This document shows, one piece after another, positions 5,776 through 9,399 of a stretch of DNA of 9,399 nt; the first letter of the stretch is position 1, and every line of letters begins with the position of its first letter. The position numbers and the translations under genes were made by a program. The DNA is taken from assembly GCA_030623665.1 (NCBI GenBank), contig JAUXLO010000060.1, positions 1 through 9,399 on the forward strand, in the 5' to 3' direction. Origin of the DNA: Planctomycetota bacterium. GTDB lineage: Bacteria > Planctomycetota > Brocadiia > Brocadiales > Bathyanammoxibiaceae. The notes under the pieces were generated by a model, which saw only the letters and a list, made by a program, of their open reading frames with translations, searched no databases and was not told the origin of the DNA.

Positions 5776-7395
5776 TTATTCCCCTGCCGTTCCTAACTTT
5801 ACGCCCCTGTCCCCCAGCTTCTTGTAACTTAAACCATAAAAGTCGGCTATCTCTCTTGATATCTCGTTAAATACGTCCTCCACCTTTTCATAAGGTAGCG
5901 GCAGTCCCACAACATGTGATAATCTTGTCATAATTTCCCAGTCCGGAAGAGACTCGTCCAGAGGCGTTACGGCCCTGCTTATCCTCTGTACCCGGCCCTC
6001 AAAATTGGTAAAGGTTCCGTCCTTCTCCGCAAAGGTAGCACTGGGAAGGATAACATGGGCAAATTTACATGCATAGTTAAAGTTGCTTCCCTGGTAGACC
6101 ACCAGTTCAGCACCGGAGAGGACGTCTCTTACCCTGTCTTCGCCAAGGAGTCCTGCCATGTCGCCCCCCACTATATACAGGGCCTTAACCTCGCCCTGAG
6201 CCGCCTTATCTATTATCTCTTCGGCCTTTGCCCCTATGCCGGTAAGACCCAGCAGCTCGGCACCCTTGGAGTTGGGATTTCTGTCAGCCATCAATAAGAG
6301 CTGGTCCGCCTTACCCTCATTCCATCCCGGCAGCTTGAAATCAATGTTGGTGATGCCGAGACCCTCGTGGAAGAGTTTCTTTACCGCATACAGGTCTTCA
6401 TTGCTGAGCTGGGGCGAAGGGATAACCCCGACCGATGCCGGTCCGTGTCTCTCGCAGATATTTCTTAGCTCCCGGGCTACCGTACCCAGGGCAGTATCCC
6501 AGTCGGCCATTGAGATATCATCGCCTTTTCTTATAGAAGGTTTACCCAGTCTGTCAAAGGCATCTACAAAGTGGTAGCCGTATCGCCCTATATCGCACAG
6601 CCATATCTTGTTTACGTCCTCATTCTCTCGCGGCATGAGCCGGTACACCCTGCGCCTCGTCTTGTCTATCGACCTCTCGCTGGAATGTATCTGCACGTTG
6701 CAACCCCTGGCACATCCGGGGCATATGGAATCTGTCTGTGAAAGGAACCATGTCCTTGATTTAAAGCGAAAATCCTTGGCCGTAAGCGCGCCAACCGGAC
6801 AGACGTCCGTAAGATTGCCCTGGTAGTTGCTCTCCAGGGGCCTTCCGTCATAGGTGCCTATCTGGGCGTGGTCACCTCTGTTGAATATGCCCAGCTCCTC
6901 CTTCCCCACCACCTCACTGCAGAATCTCACACACCTGGTGCAGCTGATGCATCTTTCCACATCAAGTACAATCTTCGGGCCGAGGTCTGCCACCTTGGGT
7001 TTGTGTATCTTGCCGTCCTTGGGGTTAAGGCGGCTGGAGTGGAGGCTGAACCTGGCATAGTTATCCTGAAGCTTGCACTCCCCGGCCTTGTCGCAGATGG
7101 GACAGTCCATCGGATGGTTCAGGAGAAGAAACTCCAGTACGCCCTTCCTGGCCTCCTGCACCTTCGCTGAGTCGGTAAACACGACCATATCATCTCTCAC
7201 CGCATTGGAGCACGAGGTAACGAGTTTCGGCGCACCCTGGACCTCTACAAGACACATCCTGCAGGCGTCCACCAGGGTCAGTCGCGGGTGGTAACAGAAG
7301 TGGGGTATCTCCACGCCTAGCTGCTTTGCCGCGTTCAGGATAGTCGTCTTGGGTGGGACCTCTATCTTTTGATCGTCTATAGTAACCGTTGGCAT
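5776..7395 (-). CDS. nuoG: NADH-quinone oxidoreductase subunit G, compact form
   Basis: NuoG carries most of the iron-sulfur chain of the NADH arm. Its N-terminal 2Fe-2S domain has C34, C45, C48 and C62 (N1b). HPMDCPICDKAGEC gives H94, C98, C101 and C107 (N5), and C149, C152, C155 and C199 give N4. CPGCARGC with the later IWLCDIGR gives C225, C228, C232 and C267, the ligands of the off-path cluster N7. A reduced molybdopterin-oxidoreductase-like domain follows, with the recognisable end FAHVILPSATFAEKDGTFTN at 445-464 and a short tail. At 539 residues it is far shorter than E. coli NuoG (about 900) or Thermus Nqo3 (about 780). The lost part is from the middle and end of the Mo-enzyme-like domain, which holds no Mo cofactor in complex I. 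The ATG at 7393-7395 is seven bases after the nuoF stop. The frame is intact, so the short form looks natural. Confidence 0.96.
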   Translation of the reverse strand: MPTVTIDDQKIEVPPKTTILNAAKQLGVEIPHFCYHPRLTLVDACRMCLVEVQGAPKLVTSCSNAVRDDMVVFTDSAKVQEARKGVLEFLLLNHPMDCPICDKAGECKLQDNYARFSLHSSRLNPKDGKIHKPKVADLGPKIVLDVERCISCTRCVRFCSEVVGKEELGIFNRGDHAQIGTYDGRPLESNYQGNLTDVCPVGALTAKDFRFKSRTWFLSQTDSICPGCARGCNVQIHSSERSIDKTRRRVYRLMPRENEDVNKIWLCDIGRYGYHFVDAFDRLGKPSIRKGDDISMADWDTALGTVARELRNICERHGPASVGVIPSPQLSNEDLYAVKKLFHEGLGITNIDFKLPGWNEGKADQLLLMADRNPNSKGAELLGLTGIGAKAEEIIDKAAQGEVKALYIVGGDMAGLLGEDRVRDVLSGAELVVYQGSNFNYACKFAHVILPSATFAEKDGTFTNFEGRVQRISRAVTPLDESLPDWEIMTRLSHVVGLPLPYEKVEDVFNEISREIADFYGLSYKKLGDRGVKLGTAGE

Positions 7396-7402
7396 ATTCT
7401 AT

Positions 7403-8659
7403 TTAGACCTTCTGTATATAGTCCTCAAACTCATTCCTAAATTTTGTGACAAAGCTTATAGCCGGGCCTATTGCGGCCTCGCCAAGCGGGCACAGGGTAT
7501 TACCCCTTATGTTTTCGGCTATACTCAACAGGGTATCAAGGTCTGAAAGCTCACCCTCCCCCCCGTCTATCCGGGTTATTATCCTGGCCATCCAACCCGT
7601 ACCCTCACGGCAAGGAGTGCACTTGCCACAGGATTCGTGGGCATAAAACTTCAAAAGCACCTTCAGGGCCTTAACCATGTTTGTGTCCTCGTCCATGACA
7701 ATAATGGCACCGGACCCCAGCATGGTCTTTATGGCCGCAAGAGAATCGTAATCCATCTTGACGTCTATCTCGTCGGCCTTCAGCACCGGCGCCGACGACC
7801 CGCCAGGTATCACGGCCTTTAACTTCTTGCCGCCCCTTATGCCACCTGCATGCTCATATATAATCTCCCTGAGTGTCGTCCCCAAGGGAAGCTCATAGAC
7901 ACCCGGTTTATTCACATGCCCGCTTATTGGATAGAGCTTAACCCCTCCGCCCACGTCCGGCGCGCCAAGGTTGTTAAACCATTCGCCCCCATTATTTACT
8001 ATGTGGGGTATGGCGGCCATGGTCTCAACGTTGTTTATCACGGTCGGGCCCTGAAATGCGCCGACTATGGCCGGAAACGGGGGCTTCATCCTTGGCTGAC
8101 CTTTTTTGCCCTCCAGAGATTCGAGCAAACCCGTCTCCTCACCACAAATATAGGCCCCGGCACCGCGATGCACGACCATATCCAGGTCAAAACCTGAACC
8201 CAGGATGTTCTTGCCCAAATACTTACCTGCATAGGCCTCGTTTATTGCATCCTGCAGCCTCCGGATGCTTTTTACGTATTCTCCCCGGACATAGATAAAT
8301 GCGCTGTGGATACCGACGGCGTAACTGGTAATAATCGAACCCTCTATGACTGCATGTGGGTCCTGTTCCATCAGTGGCCGGTCCTTGAAGGTGCCCGGTT
8401 CGCCCTCATCGGCATTTACGGTAAGGTATTTGGGCTTGGGAGATTCTTTTGGGATAAAACTCCATTTCTTACCCGTCGGAAAGCCGGCGCCGCCCCTGCC
8501 GCGAAGGCCTGACTTGGTTACCTCCTCCACGATCTCCTCAGGCTTCATCTCAACAATGGCCTTCTTAAGCGCCTTATAGCCCCCTAAGCTCTCGTATACC
8601 CCTAAGGTATGCGAATTCCTCTTCTCAAAATTCCTTGTCAGGATAGCCGTATTAGCCAT
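7403..8659 (-). CDS. nuoF: NADH-quinone oxidoreductase subunit F (NADH- and FMN-binding)
   Basis: NuoF oxidises NADH on FMN and passes electrons to cluster N3. The 418-residue protein has normal family length. GLRGRGGAGFPTGKKW at 51-66 is the FMN/NADH-binding glycine-rich loop. NADEGEPGTFKDRPLME at 82-98 lines the nucleotide site. GAGAYICGEETGLLESLEG at 167-184 is the second nucleotide-binding signature. ESCGKCTPCREG gives C344, C347 and C350, and NTLCPLG gives C390, the four ligands of [4Fe-4S] cluster N3. Nothing essential is missing, so the complex should be NADH-linked rather than ferredoxin- or F420-linked. The ATG at 8657-8659 is one base after the nuoE stop, so translation is very likely coupled. 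The NuoE-F-G order is the standard input module. Confidence 0.98.
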   Translation of the reverse strand: MANTAILTRNFEKRNSHTLGVYESLGGYKALKKAIVEMKPEEIVEEVTKSGLRGRGGAGFPTGKKWSFIPKESPKPKYLTVNADEGEPGTFKDRPLMEQDPHAVIEGSIITSYAVGIHSAFIYVRGEYVKSIRRLQDAINEAYAGKYLGKNILGSGFDLDMVVHRGAGAYICGEETGLLESLEGKKGQPRMKPPFPAIVGAFQGPTVINNVETMAAIPHIVNNGGEWFNNLGAPDVGGGVKLYPISGHVNKPGVYELPLGTTLREIIYEHAGGIRGGKKLKAVIPGGSSAPVLKADEIDVKMDYDSLAAIKTMLGSGAIIVMDEDTNMVKALKVLLKFYAHESCGKCTPCREGTGWMARIITRIDGGEGELSDLDTLLSIAENIRGNTLCPLGEAAIGPAISFVTKFRNEFEDYIQKV

Positions 8660-8660
8660 A

Positions 8661-9131
8661 TTACTTGAGCAAGTCTAGTATTTTGTCCAGGGATTCCTTG
8701 GTAAGGTTCTCATGGAAATCATCGTTTATCTGCATTGCGGGGCCGGTGCCACAGTGTCCCAGGCACTCTACGTTGGATAAGGTAAACTCTCCATCCGGAG
8801 TGGTCTCACCCGTGTTAATTCTCAACTTCTTCTTCAGATGTTCCAGAAGCTCCTCAGCACCGAGGAGTGAGCAACTTATATTGGTGCATAGTTGAAGATG
8901 ATACCTACCCAGGGGTTTTGGGGTGTACATGGTATAAAAGGTGCGTACTTCCCTGACCCTCACGAGGGATACACCTACCAGCCCCGCCACGTACTCCTCC
9001 ACCTCGGGCGTAATGGCAGAGAATTCCTGCTGCGCTAGCCATAGAGTGGGCAGCAGTGCCGCGCCCTTCTCCGGGTATTTGGCCACCACCGACTTAAATT
9101 TGTTCATAGTTTTGGCAGAGAATTCTGGCAT
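8661..9131 (-). CDS. nuoE: NADH-quinone oxidoreductase subunit E (thioredoxin-like 2Fe-2S)
   Basis: NuoE pairs with NuoF in the NADH-input module and holds the [2Fe-2S] cluster N1a. The 156-residue protein has normal length. An N-terminal helical bundle (1-60) leads into VREVRTFYTMYTPKPLGRYH at 59-78. The thioredoxin-like domain follows, with ligands C82 and C87 in LCTNISC and C123 and C127 in VECLGHCGTGPAM. The C-x4-C and C-x3-C spacing is exact for the family. The ATG at 9129-9131 is 33 bases after nuoD, the widest gap in the operon. I see only a purine-rich stretch (GGTAACGAG) as a possible weak ribosome binding site. Confidence 0.97.
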   Translation of the reverse strand: MPEFSAKTMNKFKSVVAKYPEKGAALLPTLWLAQQEFSAITPEVEEYVAGLVGVSLVRVREVRTFYTMYTPKPLGRYHLQLCTNISCSLLGAEELLEHLKKKLRINTGETTPDGEFTLSNVECLGHCGTGPAMQINDDFHENLTKESLDKILDLLK

Positions 9132-9164
9132 AGTTACTCGTTACCTATTTCATTCTACTGTTTA

Positions 9165-9398
9165 TCACCTGTCGCACTCGCCGCCTATCATGTTCATTGA
9201 ACCGAAGGTGGGAACTATGTCGGCTATCATGCCTCCCTCAATCATCCTTTTGACGCCCGACATATTGCAGAAGGACGGTGGCCTGCATCTCAGCCTGTAT
9301 GGCTTGCCCGTACCATCGCTTACCACATAAAAACCCAACTCACCGTTGGCCCCCTCGACAGCCTGATAGACCTCCCCCTCGGGCGGGGAGATACCGTG
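9165..9398 (-). CDS. nuoD: NADH-quinone oxidoreductase subunit D, C-terminal end
   Basis: Only the last 77 residues are inside the window; the gene runs off the high-coordinate edge. NuoD (49-kDa subunit) is related to the large subunit of NiFe hydrogenases and forms the quinone-reduction site with NuoB. The fragment reads PPEGEVYQAVEGANGELGFY, then VSDGTGKPYRLRCRPPSF, then the tail MIADIVPTFGSMNMIGGECDR before a TGA at 9165-9167. PxGEVYxxVEGxxGELGFY, YRxRxRPPSF and the final G-E-x-D-R are the standard NuoD ending. Cysteines fall where I expect hydrophobic residues in most homologues, notably GGECDR at the end. Whether this is a free NuoD or a NuoCD fusion cannot be seen. Confidence 0.95.
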   Translation of the reverse strand, partial: HGISPPEGEVYQAVEGANGELGFYVVSDGTGKPYRLRCRPPSFCNMSGVKRMIEGGMIADIVPTFGSMNMIGGECDR

Positions 9399-9399
9399 C

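Noticed and set aside
5776..7395. NuoG truncated by a frameshift
   Set aside because: The frame ends after a recognisable C-terminal region (FAHVILPSATFAEKDG and a following helix), six bases before the nuoH start, as expected for a natural short form.
7403..9398. Possible NAD-reducing hydrogenase or formate dehydrogenase module instead of complex I, given the NuoE/F/G-like genes
   Set aside because: The genes continue without a break into nuoH to nuoM, and the preceding gene is a NuoD ending, so this is complex I.
1..9399. CRISPR arrays, tRNA or rRNA genes, insertion sequences, attachment sites
   Set aside because: No repeated spacers, cloverleaf-like segments, transposase motifs or terminal repeats were seen, and essentially all the sequence is taken up by coding frames.

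Overview
The window is almost entirely one minus-strand operon for respiratory complex I (proton-pumping NADH:quinone oxidoreductase). Reading in the direction of transcription, from high to low coordinates, the order is nuoD (3' end only), nuoE, nuoF, nuoG, nuoH, nuoI, nuoJ, nuoK, nuoL and nuoM. This is the common bacterial order. Gaps between genes run from a 7-base overlap (nuoK/nuoL) to 33 bases (nuoD/nuoE). I see no internal promoter or terminator, so the genes look co-transcribed. No stretch of 300 bases or more lacks a gene.

By module, NuoE, NuoF and NuoG form the NADH-dehydrogenase arm and carry the FMN and NADH sites and the N1a, N3, N1b, N4, N5 and N7 clusters. NuoD and NuoI belong to the connecting arm that carries electrons to quinone (NuoI holds N6a and N6b). 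NuoH, J, K, L and M are membrane subunits that couple quinone chemistry to ion pumping. NuoE and NuoF are present with intact motifs, so the enzyme should take electrons from NADH. The sequence cannot tell whether it runs forward or in reverse.

The low-coordinate end breaks the pattern. NuoM matches its family from residue 1 to about residue 335 (bases 1215 to about 211). The next 210 bases no longer resemble NuoM in any frame. A different minus-strand frame there (about 217 to 2, open to the window edge) encodes a helical-repeat segment like those of large MalT/LuxR-type regulators. This piece is GC-richer (131 of 210 bases, 62%) and uses different Ile and Arg codons from the nuo genes. Either the contig is chimeric at about 207-217 or a real rearrangement cut nuoM; I favour the first.

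The host is a bacterium with mid-50s percent GC in the parts I checked, heavy use of ATA for isoleucine, frequent GTG/TTG starts and a compact 539-residue NuoG. These traits suit several anaerobic or environmental lineages (Planctomycetota, Nitrospirota, Desulfobacterota and others). I cannot place it further. I found no wholly new system; the points worth checking are the junction and several subunit-level oddities.
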